Source of the DNA: Thermicanus aegyptius DSM 12793
Lineage (GTDB): Bacteria; Bacillota; Bacilli; Thermicanales; Thermicanaceae
NCBI RefSeq assembly: GCF_000510645.1
Contig: NZ_KI783301.1
Coordinates: 996,704 to 1,060,703 of the forward strand
DNA length: 64,000 nt
Direction of reading: 5' to 3'
Shown: positions 17,483 through 25,038 of the stretch, in pieces
Layout: the number at the start of each line of letters is the position of its first letter
Numbering within the stretch: position 1 is the stretch's first letter
Notes under the pieces: generated by a model
What the model was told of the DNA's origin: nothing
The model's input: only the letters and a program-made list of their open reading frames with translations
The model's database searches: none
Program-made: the position numbers and the translations under genes

Positions 17483-18025
17483 ATGTATGCGGGAGAGAAA
17501 GTGCGTTTGCGGGCTTACCGAAGGGAAGATCTTCCCCTCGCCCAGCAGTATCTAAACAATTATGAGGTTCGAAAATATTTGGCTCCGGATATTCCCTATC
17601 CATATACCTTTGAGGACGAAATCAAATGGTACGAGAGCCAATCGGCCAATCGTGAGATCTATAGTTTTGCCATCGAAACGCTGGAAGAGGAGAGGTATAT
17701 CGGCAGCTGCGGGATCAACAAGGTGGATTGGAAGAACCGCGTCGCTGAGGTGGGGATTTTTATCGGCGATCCGCACTTTTTGGGGAAAGGATTCGGTACC
17801 GATGCCATGAGGGTGTTGATCCGTTTCGCCTTTCGAGAGATGAACATGAACAAAGTATCCCTTACGACCTACTCTTTCAATCAACGGGCGATAAAAAGTT
17901 ACGAGAAATGCGGGTTTAAGCGGGAGGGGGTTTTGCGCCAAGAGATTTTCCGCAACGGAGCGTATCATGATAAAATCGTGATGGGTTTATTACGGGAAGA
18001 ATATGAAGGGAGCGTTCAATCATGA
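17483..18025 (+). CDS. RimJ/RimL-type GNAT acetyltransferase
   Basis: The 180-residue acetyltransferase begins AGEKVRLRAYRREDLPLAQQ, with IGDPHFLGKGFGTDAMRV as the acetyl-CoA site and NQRAIKSYEKCGFKREGVLR at the C terminus. This is the RimJ/RimL/SpeG-like acetyltransferase_3 pattern. The substrate (amino group of a protein or polyamine) is not known. The start at 17483 follows GGAGGGG, which can be sequestered in the preceding inverted repeat. It overlaps the next gene as ATGA, so the two are translationally coupled. Confidence 0.8.
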   Translation: MYAGEKVRLRAYRREDLPLAQQYLNNYEVRKYLAPDIPYPYTFEDEIKWYESQSANREIYSFAIETLEEERYIGSCGINKVDWKNRVAEVGIFIGDPHFLGKGFGTDAMRVLIRFAFREMNMNKVSLTTYSFNQRAIKSYEKCGFKREGVLRQEIFRNGAYHDKIVMGLLREEYEGSVQS

Positions 18026-18429
18026 AAGTAGCCGTGGCGGTATTGCCCAACGGGATGGTTAATGCCCATTTTGGCCGGGCCAATCGAATCGCTTTCGCGG
18101 TGGTTGAGGAAAAAGAAATCAAAGAGTGGACGGAGGAAGAGGCTCCCTTTGCCGCTACGCATGGGGAAGACTCCCACGATCATCATCCCTACGACCATGA
18201 TGATCATCCCCACGAGCATCAGCATGGTCATGGGCATCATTCTGCCAATCACCAGGAGATCATTAAAAATTACCTGGTGGATCACGGCGTTGATCTCCTC
18301 TTGGTCGATCATGCAGGCCCGGGTCTAAAGAGGGTTCTCCAGGAAACGAAGATTAAAGTGGTGACGGGAGCTCGGGGAAGAGCGAGGGAGGTCGTGCAAG
18401 CCGTCATCGATCAGGGATTTACCGAATAA
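18022..18429 (+). CDS. NifX/NifB-type cofactor-binding protein with histidine-rich insert
   Basis: The 135-residue protein belongs to the dinitrogenase Fe-Mo cofactor biosynthesis (NifX/NafY-like) fold: MKVAVAVLPNGMVNAHFGRA at the N terminus and VDLLLVDHAGPGLKRVLQET then VVTGARGRAREVVQAVI at the end. Between them (about residues 48-78) lies an insert rich in His and Asp (HDHHPYDHDD, HEHQHGHGHH). No nitrogenase genes are present. The insert looks like a divalent-metal reservoir; together with a HypB that lacks its own His tail, nickel storage for the hydrogenase is a reasonable inference. It is coupled to the GNAT gene by an ATGA overlap. Confidence 0.75.
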   Translation: MKVAVAVLPNGMVNAHFGRANRIAFAVVEEKEIKEWTEEEAPFAATHGEDSHDHHPYDHDDHPHEHQHGHGHHSANHQEIIKNYLVDHGVDLLLVDHAGPGLKRVLQETKIKVVTGARGRAREVVQAVIDQGFTE

Positions 18430-18496
18430 ACTCTTTGTGACTGTTCAATTTCCGCAGTTCAGGATAAAATAAGAGGTAGAAAGGAGAGTGACCGCC

Positions 18497-18859
18497 TTGT
18501 CTTTATCCGACGAGCTGATGAATGTAGCTCCCATCCATTTTAGCGGAGTAGAAGAGGAGAGCGAACAGCAGGAGATCATCGAAGCCCTGATGGAAGTAGA
18601 AGATCCCGAAATCGGGATGGACATTATAAATCTCGGTCTTGTGTATGAGATCCATGTGGATGAGGAAAAAAGGGTGAGAATTCTCATGACCCTCACCGCG
18701 ATTGGTTGCCCCCTGGCCGGAACCATCTCCGAAGATGTAAAAAAAGCGCTCATGAAATTAGGCCGGTATAGCGATGTCTTCGTGGAGTTGGTTTGGAATC
18801 CTCCCTGGGATAAAGAAAGAATGTCCAATATGGCCAAGATGATGTTGGGCATTCGCTAA
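18497..18859 (+). CDS. MIP18/SufT-family (DUF59) metal-sulfur assembly protein
   Basis: The 120-residue protein contains IIEALMEVEDPEIGMDIINLGLVYE and ILMTLTAIGCPLAGTISEDV, the DUF59 pattern of PaaD/SufT proteins that help Fe-S cluster maturation. TTG 18497 is chosen because AAGGAG (18481-18486) sits 10 nt upstream; GTG 18488 is only 1 nt from it, and ATG 18518 would lose part of the N terminus. The conserved Cys of the family is present in IGCPLAG. It is followed by a strong terminator. Confidence 0.8.
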   Translation: MSLSDELMNVAPIHFSGVEEESEQQEIIEALMEVEDPEIGMDIINLGLVYEIHVDEEKRVRILMTLTAIGCPLAGTISEDVKKALMKLGRYSDVFVELVWNPPWDKERMSNMAKMMLGIR

Positions 18860-18863
18860 ATCT

Positions 18864-18903
18864 AAAAAGACTCCCCTCCAATCAAGAAGGCGGGAGTCTT
18901 TTT
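18864..18903. terminator. Strong bidirectional terminator
   Basis: AAAAAGACTCCC (18864-18875) pairs with GGGAGTCTTTTT (18892-18903). It separates the convergent DUF59 and coat-protein genes and has A- and T-tracts on both sides. Confidence 0.9.
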
Positions 18904-18914
18904 GTTTTCTTTAT

Positions 18915-19661
18915 CTACCCCTGGATTCCCCGTCTTACTCCGCCCTTTCCTTTCATCTGAATCAAAGGATTGGCTGCTCCGGCTTTCCTCTTTTTTCTTT
19001 TCACGGAGGCGGGTTTCACGGAGACCTTCTTCTTTTTCTTTCGTTTTTTCGTATAGCGGGCAGGGACCGGTTCCTCTTTCTGCTCATCCTGCTTTACGTT
19101 GGGGGGATTCTCCGTTTGGTTCTCCCCTCCCTCTCCATCCCCTTCTTCTGCAGGAGCCAATAAAGAAAGGAGAGAATTCACATCAACATTTTTCATGATC
19201 TGATTTAAATTTCCGGCGATGGTTCCCAGTTGGTTAATGGTTTGGGCGATCTTCTGAATGTTGGACAAGGTGGTACGGAATGTATTGAACCCGTTTATCA
19301 CTTTTCCGATATCGACCGATCTCAAAAGATTAAAGAGATCGCCGAGACCCGCATTGCCCGCACCTGGTGCGGAAGGTGCCCCAAAACCGGGTAATCCTGG
19401 AGTTCCACCAGGTGATGTCCCGAAATTAAATAATCCTCCCGGTTTACCTGGAGATCCCATTCCCGGGAATCCACCGCCAGGTTTCGAGCCGAACAATCCA
19501 CCCCCTTGGGGAGGGAGGGCCTGTGGGCGGTTAAAGCCGGGAAACCCACCCGGAAGCCCACCTAAGCCTGGATATCCGCCGGCTCGGCCTGGACCTAGAG
19601 GGGGATTGTTTTTCGGCATGAGAAAGTTAAGCAAGCCTCCAAGAAAATTATTGCCAGGCAT
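18915..19661 (-). CDS. YqfQ/VrrA-like glycine-proline-rich spore protein
   Basis: The 248-residue protein starts MPGNNFLGGLLNFLMPKNN, then has about 90 residues of Gly-Pro-Phe-rich low-complexity sequence, a helical segment (GDLFNLLRSVDIGKVINGFN through IAQTINQLGTIAGNLNQI), an acidic linker, and a strongly basic tail (KKRKKKKKVSVKP). This order matches the YqfQ/VrrA family of Bacillales, thought to be spore coat associated. The start at 19661 follows AGGAGGAAAACG; the upstream ATG 19676 overlaps that site. The low-complexity part is repetitive at DNA level (CCxGG-rich). Confidence 0.65.
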   Translation of the reverse strand: MPGNNFLGGLLNFLMPKNNPPLGPGRAGGYPGLGGLPGGFPGFNRPQALPPQGGGLFGSKPGGGFPGMGSPGKPGGLFNFGTSPGGTPGLPGFGAPSAPGAGNAGLGDLFNLLRSVDIGKVINGFNTFRTTLSNIQKIAQTINQLGTIAGNLNQIMKNVDVNSLLSLLAPAEEGDGEGGENQTENPPNVKQDEQKEEPVPARYTKKRKKKKKVSVKPASVKRKKRKAGAANPLIQMKGKGGVRRGIQG

Positions 19662-19875
19662 CGTTTTCCTCCTCATTCTCCATCACGTATTCAGGATGCC
19701 AGCCTGGTATGGGGCGATGGAAGATGCGCTGTCCCTGAATCGTTTCCTACTTAATTACTTTATGCAGGGAAAATAGGACCTGTACGCCCAAGTCGGTTTC
19801 TTTTCGCCTAACTCTGTTCTATTTGTCCCAAAGAGGAATAAAATGGGGAAGAGGAGAAGGGATGGAGGCTTGATG

Positions 19876-20211
19876 ATGAAAAAGAGGATTCCCTTTTTTC
19901 TGGCGCTTGCCGTTTTAAGCAACGCATATCTCATCTTTCTCATCCTAAAACCTGCATGGGAACAGATTCGGCACCAGGTGGAAGAATCGGGCGCTCTTTT
20001 TGCCACGGTCAGCGAACCGCTTTACCACGATTATTATTTCGACTATCGGTATGAAGGGGTGAGAGAGGAGAGGGATTGGAATGTGGAGGTGTATCAAGAG
20101 GTGAAGGTCCTCCTCGATGAAAATGGGAAAAAAATCGCCGAAATCCCCACGGGGAAGATGGAATATATTCGGATTTACCGTGATAGGTCCATTTCTCCGC
20201 CGTTATCATAG
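19876..20211 (+). CDS. Small single-pass membrane protein, unknown
   Basis: I do not recognise this 111-residue protein. It has one N-terminal membrane segment (IPFFLALAVLSNAYLIFLIL) and a hydrophilic extracytoplasmic part with EPLYHDYYFDYRYEGVREE and VYQEVKVLLDENGKKIAE. GGAGG (19864-19868) is best spaced for ATG 19876; ATG 19873 is also possible. It precedes bioY but is separated from it by a promoter region, so the two are probably independent. Confidence 0.5.
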   Translation: MKKRIPFFLALAVLSNAYLIFLILKPAWEQIRHQVEESGALFATVSEPLYHDYYFDYRYEGVREERDWNVEVYQEVKVLLDENGKKIAEIPTGKMEYIRIYRDRSISPPLS

Positions 20212-20250
20212 AAGGTGATGCAATAAAACCTTATCGGTAATTTACGATCT

Positions 20251-20309
20251 TTTAGTAAACCAAAAAATATTAATTTATAGTTGACAAAATAACTCCCATC
20301 CCGTAGGCT
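20251..20309 (+). promoter_or_regulatory. Probable BirA operator overlapping the bioY promoter
   Basis: TTTAGTAAACC (20251-20261) and GTTGACAAAAT (20280-20290) are near-inverted half-sites spaced as in biotin-repressor (BirA) operators, with consensus halves TTTTGTTAACC/GGTTAACAAAA. The right half contains TTGACA (20281-20286), which with a 17-nt spacer and TAGGCT (20304-20309) forms the promoter. Repressor binding would therefore block RNA polymerase when biotin is plentiful. Confidence 0.6.
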
Positions 20310-20314
20310 GGTAG

Positions 20315-20342
20315 TAAAGAATCCTTTCCAAAGGATTCTTTA
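20315..20342. repeat. Perfect 13-bp inverted repeat in the bioY leader
   Basis: TAAAGAATCCTTT (20315-20327) and AAAGGATTCTTTA (20330-20342) are separated by CC. The repeat lies just after the transcription start and before the ribosome site, and has no T run, so it is not a terminator. It may stabilise the mRNA 5' end or bind a second regulator. Confidence 0.75.
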
Positions 20343-20368
20343 CAAAGACTCGGGAGGAGAGGGTTGTC

Positions 20369-20944
20369 GTGCGTTTTCGGACCGTTGAGATGGCCTACGT
20401 GGCTTTATTCGTCGCTTTATCGGTAGTGAGCATTTACCTGGTGCGAATTCTTCCCCCTGTGATGGTCCTGGGGGTAAGCGTGCCGATCAGTCTTATGCCC
20501 ATGATCTCCGCATTGGCGGGAGCTCTCCTGGGTGGGCGCCTGGGCGTTATGGCCATGTTTCTCTATCTACTTCTTGGCCTGATAGGGCTCCCTGTGTATG
20601 CGGAGGGGACAGGTGGTTTGATTTACATCGTCAGCCCCACCTTCGGTTTCATTCTCGGTTATCTCTTGTCTGCCTATGTGAGCGCTTGGTTGGTCCGTCG
20701 GAAGAAAAGCCTTTTCCGCTTTCAGCTCGGGATGGTGGTCTCCCTGCTTCCCCTGTACGCGGTAGGAATTCTTTATATGTGGGCGATCTTAGGATTTTAT
20801 CTCCATAAAGAGGCCTCTCTTATCTACATTGCCCTGGGGATGATTCCCTACTTCATCAAGGATGTGGCGGTCAATCTTCTCTTTGCCGTCGTCGCGTATG
20901 GGGTGACGAAACGGGTAAATCTCGCCGCTCCACGAGTCGGCTGA
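20369..20944 (+). CDS. bioY: Biotin transporter substrate-capture component BioY
   Basis: The 191-residue protein has six hydrophobic segments with the BioY pattern: LMPMISALAGALLGGRLGVM, YLLLGLIGLPVYAEGTGG and SPTFGFILGYLLSAYV. BioY is the S component of ECF transporters and needs the EcfAA'T energiser encoded elsewhere; none is seen here. The GTG start at 20369 follows GGGAGGAG about 11 nt upstream. A BirA-type operator overlaps its promoter, which supports biotin as substrate. Confidence 0.9.
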   Translation: MRFRTVEMAYVALFVALSVVSIYLVRILPPVMVLGVSVPISLMPMISALAGALLGGRLGVMAMFLYLLLGLIGLPVYAEGTGGLIYIVSPTFGFILGYLLSAYVSAWLVRRKKSLFRFQLGMVVSLLPLYAVGILYMWAILGFYLHKEASLIYIALGMIPYFIKDVAVNLLFAVVAYGVTKRVNLAAPRVG

Positions 20945-20995
20945 ATGGGTATGCATATGATGAACGGTATGCATTCAACTCCCAAAACCGATCGG

Positions 20996-21024
20996 TTGAT
21001 CCTCTTCGCTTGACACGTTATAAT
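20996..21024 (+). promoter_or_regulatory. Promoter of argS
   Basis: TTGATC (20996-21001), a 17-nt spacer and a perfect TATAAT (21019-21024). Just upstream, the 9-mer GGTATGCAT occurs twice about 18 bp apart (near 20948 and 20966), part of an inverted repeat ATGCATA/TATGCAT that may end bioY transcription or bind a regulator. Confidence 0.6.
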
Positions 21025-21044
21025 ACAAAAAGAGTTTCTGATGG

Positions 21045-21076
21045 AAGGGTCCTGTTTCCTCTAGAACGGGACCCTT
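21045..21076 (+). promoter_or_regulatory. Hairpin in the argS leader
   Basis: AAGGGTCC (21045-21052) pairs with GGACCCTT (21069-21076), with a 16-nt loop. There is no T run and no T-box consensus, so its role is unclear; it may be an RNA stabiliser. Confidence 0.45.
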
Positions 21077-21105
21077 GTGCGTGCCAGGGAAAAGGAGGCC
21101 CCCTC

Positions 21106-22785
21106 ATGTTAGAATCCTACATTTCATCAATCTTGGCAGAGAAGCTATCTCTTTCGAAGGAAGAGATTTCATCCCTTTTGGAGATCCCCCCCAATCCCGG
21201 CCTGGGAGATCTCGCCTTCCCTGTCTTTTCGTTGGCCAAAATAGAGCGAAAGGCCCCTCATCTTATCGCTAAAGAGGTGGCGGAAAAGATGACGGGGGGA
21301 CCCGTTCGGGCAGTCGCCACGGGGGGATATGTGAACTTTTTTTTCGACCGCTCCTTCTTCGCGGTAAAAGCGCTGGAAGAAGCGATGAAGCCTGATTTCG
21401 GCAAAGAAGATCTAGGGAAAGGAAAACGTGTCATCATCGACATGTCCTCTCCCAATATCGCAAAGCCCTTCGGCATCGGCCACCTTCGTTCCACCATGAT
21501 CGGAAACGCCTTGTATCATGCCTATAAGGCGCTCGGATATGATGCGGTACGGGTAAATCACCTGGGGGATTGGGGCACCCAGTTCGGCAAGCAGATCGTG
21601 GCCTATAAGCGCTGGGGAGATGAAGTGAAGATCGCCCAAAATCCCATCAAATCTTACTTGGAGCTTTATGTCCGCTTCCATGAAGAGGCGGAAAATAATC
21701 CGGAACTGGAAGAAGAGGCGAGAGCCTGGTTTAAGAAATTGGAAGATGGGGATGAGGAAGCCCGATCCTTATGGCAGAGATTCATTCAGGAGAGCCTAAA
21801 AGAGTTTAAACGCATGTATGAACGGTTGCATGTCGATTTTGACTATTATATGGGGGAGAGTTTCTACAACGACAAGATGGATGCCGTCGTCCGGGAGCTT
21901 AGAGAGAAGGGACTCCTCGAAGAAAGCGAGGGGGCGCAGGTGGTATCCCTGGATGACCGTGATATGCCCCCCTGCATCATCCTGAAGTCGGATGGCAGTA
22001 CCATCTACGCAACCCGTGATCTGGCGACCGCCATCTATCGCCATGATGTGTTGAAGGGAGACCTCCTCCTCTATGTGGTGGGAGCGGAACAGTCCCTTCA
22101 TTTCAAACAAGTTTTTGCCGTGTTGGAGAAGATGGGCCGGGAGTGGGCGAAGGTTTGCATCCATGTTCCCTTTGGCTTGATGCGTTTTGCCGGAAAGAAG
22201 ATGTCTACCCGGAAGGGAAGGGTGGTCTTCTTGGAGGAGGTTCTGGATGAGGCGGTAGAACGGGCACGGGAAATCATTGAAGAGAAGAATCCCTCCCTTC
22301 CCGATAAAGAGAGGGTGGCCGAAGCGGTGGGAATCGGTGCCATTATCTTTGGGGATCTGAAGAATAACCGCATCCACGAGGTCGATTTCTCCCTGGAGGA
22401 GGCGTTAAATTTTGATGGAGAGACGGGCCCCTATGTCCAATATACGTACGCCCGGACGCAAAGCGTGCTGGAGAAGGCCGGGGAAGTCCCCACAGGGATT
22501 ACGGAGGGAAAGAGCCTGACCCGGGATGTAGCGTGGGAATTATTGAAAGAAATTCTTGGGTTTCCCAAGGCATTAAAACTTACCGTGGAACGAAACGAAC
22601 CTTCGGTGCTTGCCCGTTACCTCCTGAATCTAGCGAAAGTATATAATCGTTTTTATCACCAGGAAAGAATCCTTTCGGAAGAAGAGGAGGAACGGAAGGT
22701 GAAATTGGCCCTGACCCAAATAACAGGAAGGATTTTAAAAGAATCTTTGGAGATTTTGGGCCTGCAAACCCCTAGCAAAATCTAA
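21106..22785 (+). CDS. argS: Arginyl-tRNA synthetase
   Basis: This 559-residue class I aminoacyl-tRNA synthetase has an N-terminal Add-1 domain (LSKEEISSLLEIPPNPGLGD), the HIGH-equivalent SSPNIAKPFGIGHLRSTMIG, the KMSKS-equivalent GKKMSTRKGRVV and the DALR anticodon-binding domain at the end (NFDGETGPYVQYTYARTQSV, then LARYLLNLAKVYNRFYHQ). It charges tRNA-Arg. ATG 21106 follows AAAGGAGG. The length is typical for Bacillales. It has its own promoter and a structured 80-nt leader. Confidence 0.97.
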   Translation: MLESYISSILAEKLSLSKEEISSLLEIPPNPGLGDLAFPVFSLAKIERKAPHLIAKEVAEKMTGGPVRAVATGGYVNFFFDRSFFAVKALEEAMKPDFGKEDLGKGKRVIIDMSSPNIAKPFGIGHLRSTMIGNALYHAYKALGYDAVRVNHLGDWGTQFGKQIVAYKRWGDEVKIAQNPIKSYLELYVRFHEEAENNPELEEEARAWFKKLEDGDEEARSLWQRFIQESLKEFKRMYERLHVDFDYYMGESFYNDKMDAVVRELREKGLLEESEGAQVVSLDDRDMPPCIILKSDGSTIYATRDLATAIYRHDVLKGDLLLYVVGAEQSLHFKQVFAVLEKMGREWAKVCIHVPFGLMRFAGKKMSTRKGRVVFLEEVLDEAVERAREIIEEKNPSLPDKERVAEAVGIGAIIFGDLKNNRIHEVDFSLEEALNFDGETGPYVQYTYARTQSVLEKAGEVPTGITEGKSLTRDVAWELLKEILGFPKALKLTVERNEPSVLARYLLNLAKVYNRFYHQERILSEEEEERKVKLALTQITGRILKESLEILGLQTPSKI

Positions 22786-22832
22786 ACCATTCATGTAAAA
22801 AAACCTTCAATCCTTTTTCCCGGTTCTCCCTA

Positions 22833-22861
22833 TTGACCCCGGAAGGGAAAAGTGGTTCTAT
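22833..22861 (+). promoter_or_regulatory. Candidate promoter of the 95-residue protein gene
   Basis: TTGACC (22833-22838), a 17-nt spacer and TTCTAT (22856-22861), about 50 nt before the TTG start. Confidence 0.4.
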
Positions 22862-22909
22862 TGTATTTGTAATGCTTTTTAAGATGTTTCTACATGGAGG
22901 TGAGCCGGG

Positions 22910-23197
22910 TTGAAACGGATCAAGATGTACATTAAGAAGGAGATCCAGACCCCTTTTTACGTGGCGGAGATTGAGAAAAAAAGGGAAAAGTTCCTTCAGG
23001 AGGGGTATGAATCGGTATTTGATGATGCAATGGCGATGGGGCTTACCTTGGATGTGAAGGATCGGGTGGAGCTTCTAAAAGAAGTAGAAAGCGTCACACA
23101 TCTCCATGTGTCCGGCATCGATTACTTCTTTAATCAGGATCTGGATGCCTATTGGGAGGAAACGGCTCAATTGATCGAAGAACGTTTAAAAGATTAA
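22910..23197 (+). CDS. Conserved-looking small cytoplasmic protein, unknown
   Basis: I do not recognise this 95-residue protein. It is charged, probably alpha/beta, with IKKEIQTPFYVAEIEKKREK, VKDRVELLKEVESVTHLHV and a helical C terminus; it has no cysteines and no membrane segment. TTG 22910 is taken as start because GGAGGTGA (22896-22903) lies 6 nt before it. It forms a single-gene unit with its own promoter and terminator. Confidence 0.55.
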   Translation: MKRIKMYIKKEIQTPFYVAEIEKKREKFLQEGYESVFDDAMAMGLTLDVKDRVELLKEVESVTHLHVSGIDYFFNQDLDAYWEETAQLIEERLKD

Positions 23198-23242
23198 TGG
23201 GATAAATGAATGAAATAGAAGAGACGAGTACTTGTAGGGAGA

Positions 23243-23269
23243 CCTTCCCCGTCAAGGGGAAGGCCTTTT
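23243..23269 (+). terminator. Rho-independent terminator
   Basis: CCTTCCCC (23243-23250) pairs with GGGGAAGG (23256-23263), followed by CCTTTTA. It ends the preceding small gene. Confidence 0.8.
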
Positions 23270-23304
23270 AGTGTATCAAGGGAAAGGGCTCTTTTCTCTT
23301 ATCC

Positions 23305-23517
23305 CTACAACCGGTGGAGCAAGGTTCTTAAACTATGAAGAAAATCGAGGATCTCCCGCATTATGAGGCTTAAAATCAAGATGAGTCCAAGGAAATTAAC
23401 CCATTTAATGTATTGCTCTTTCTCGATGAGGGTTAAGATGGTATCCATTACCGTGATGAGAAGAATCACCGCCACTATCAAGAGAAGTTGATCGATGAAT
23501 CCCCAATAGGATTGCAA
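23305..23517 (-). CDS. Small two-pass membrane protein, unknown
   Basis: The 70-residue protein has two hydrophobic helices (QLLLIVAVILLITVMDTILT and WVNFLGLILILSLIMREILD) and a basic end. The TTG start at 23517 follows GGGGGGAGACCC. The second half resembles nothing I can name. It is divergent from the rhomboid gene. It could be a membrane regulator, but no function is supported. Confidence 0.45.
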   Translation of the reverse strand: MQSYWGFIDQLLLIVAVILLITVMDTILTLIEKEQYIKWVNFLGLILILSLIMREILDFLHSLRTLLHRL

Positions 23518-23696
23518 GGGTCTCCCCCCTCTTCCTCGCCTCTTTCTCCTATCTATTCCCGAAATTCCTGATTTATACCTCTTTGTTCCATTTCCCCTTT
23601 AAAAAAGCGATGGTGGAGGAAAGTTTGCGGAAGGCTATCTCTTCTCCCCAGATTCTGATAAGATAGTGAAAAAGAATTCGTTAGGTTGGAGAGAAA

Positions 23697-24899
23697 ATGG
23701 AAAAAGAACAATCCCTTAATTATATGTGGGCATTCGCTTATTACCTTATCAAACATAAAGATTTCTCACTTCTTTCCATGCCGGAGATTGGTGAAGGGGA
23801 TGAACATGCCGGAGAGAGCATTCATCTATTTCGAAAAGCGGGTCAGGATCTCCGATATATCCGCTTAAGTCTTGCCGATTTTGTCTGGAGTTCAGTGGTA
23901 GAACGAAGCATTAAAGAAAGCGTCGCGTTTGCCGAATGGCTTCGAAAAAACCTTCACACCTCCCGAATTACCGCCCTCAACCTTTACTTTTTTCCCAAGA
24001 CGCCCATGGAAGATGTACAGCACAGGATAGATGAACTGGAGCGGGTGCGGATCGGCGAGAACACCTTTCTTCAATCGGTGGCGATCGATCTGGAGGCTTT
24101 GGAACCAATCCAGCAAAAAACCGATTATTCTCCTTTTCGTTTATCCCAAGAAGAAATAAAGGCTTTTTTGCAGATCGAACCTGCAGAAAGTGTTGCATAT
24201 AAACGGTCACTCTTTGAAGAAGAGCAGAAGGAACGGGGAAATATAAGAAAGATCTTCTTTCACTCTCAACCTCTCTGGACCTATGTTTTGGTTGCAATCA
24301 ATCTCCTCGTTTTTTTGTGGCTTACGGTGAACGGGGGGAGTCAAAATCCGGAAACCCTCATCCGCTTCGGAGCGAAATATAATCCGGCGATCAAAGCGGG
24401 TGAGTGGTGGCGTCTCATCACATCGATCTTCCTGCACTCCGGTTTTTTCCATGTGGCTTTAAACAGCATCGCCCTTTACTATTTAGGCTTGTTGGTGGAG
24501 AGGATGTATGGGCGGGCGAGATTTCTCCTCATCTATTTTATGGCGGGACTCTTAGGGGCCGTAGCCAGTTTTCTCTATAGCGATACCGTATCCGTAGGCT
24601 CATCCGGAGCCATTTACGGCCTCTTCGGGGCACTTCTCTTTTTCGGGATGCGAAGAAGGGATCTTTTCTTCCGCAGTTTTGGCAAGGATCTTCTTTTCAT
24701 CATCGGATTAAATTTATTGATCAGCCTTCTCGTTCCTTCCATTGACCTGTACGCCCATTTAGGAGGTTTGGTGGGAGGATTCCTGGCAGCAGGGGGGACG
24801 GGCTTTCCGCAAGCGCCTAAAAGGGGTTGGCAGCAGATCTTTCTCTTCGCTCTCCTCATATTCCTCATCGGATACGGCATCAGGATCGGATTTGAATAA
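23697..24899 (+). CDS. Rhomboid-family intramembrane serine protease (GluP-like)
   Basis: The 400-residue protein has a soluble N-terminal domain of about 190 residues, as in B. subtilis GluP/YqgP, followed by a rhomboid core: AGEWWRLITSIFLHSGFFHVALNSIALYYLG, the nucleophile in VGSSGAIYGLFGAL, and the catalytic His in LYAHLGGLVGGFLA. It would cleave membrane proteins inside the bilayer. GluP's C-terminal TPR region is missing, as the protein ends soon after the last membrane segment. RBS GGAGAG. A terminator follows. Confidence 0.88.
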   Translation: MEKEQSLNYMWAFAYYLIKHKDFSLLSMPEIGEGDEHAGESIHLFRKAGQDLRYIRLSLADFVWSSVVERSIKESVAFAEWLRKNLHTSRITALNLYFFPKTPMEDVQHRIDELERVRIGENTFLQSVAIDLEALEPIQQKTDYSPFRLSQEEIKAFLQIEPAESVAYKRSLFEEEQKERGNIRKIFFHSQPLWTYVLVAINLLVFLWLTVNGGSQNPETLIRFGAKYNPAIKAGEWWRLITSIFLHSGFFHVALNSIALYYLGLLVERMYGRARFLLIYFMAGLLGAVASFLYSDTVSVGSSGAIYGLFGALLFFGMRRRDLFFRSFGKDLLFIIGLNLLISLLVPSIDLYAHLGGLVGGFLAAGGTGFPQAPKRGWQQIFLFALLIFLIGYGIRIGFE

Positions 24900-24967
24900 C
24901 GCATCCATTGCCTCACATGCGGACTCATCGAAGGTGAGACTCGCTTCATGAAGATGGCGGAAAAAAC

Positions 24968-24991
24968 GGAAGTCTAGGTTCTTCCTTTTTT
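24968..24991 (+). terminator. Terminator after the rhomboid gene
   Basis: GGAAG (24968-24972) pairs with CTTCC (24981-24985), followed by six T. An alternative longer pairing AGTCTAG/CTAGACT (24971-24977, 24994-25000) overlaps it. Confidence 0.6.
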
Positions 24992-25038
24992 GTCTAGACT
25001 AAAATGGTGTAAACCATTCGGTCTTTCGGGGGGAGAAC

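Noticed and set aside
18022..18429. Nitrogenase cofactor gene
   Set aside because: No nif structural genes are present; NifX-fold proteins occur widely outside nitrogen fixation.
21045..21106. Arginine T-box riboswitch before argS
   Set aside because: Only a single hairpin is present; the conserved T-box sequence and terminator/antiterminator pair are missing.
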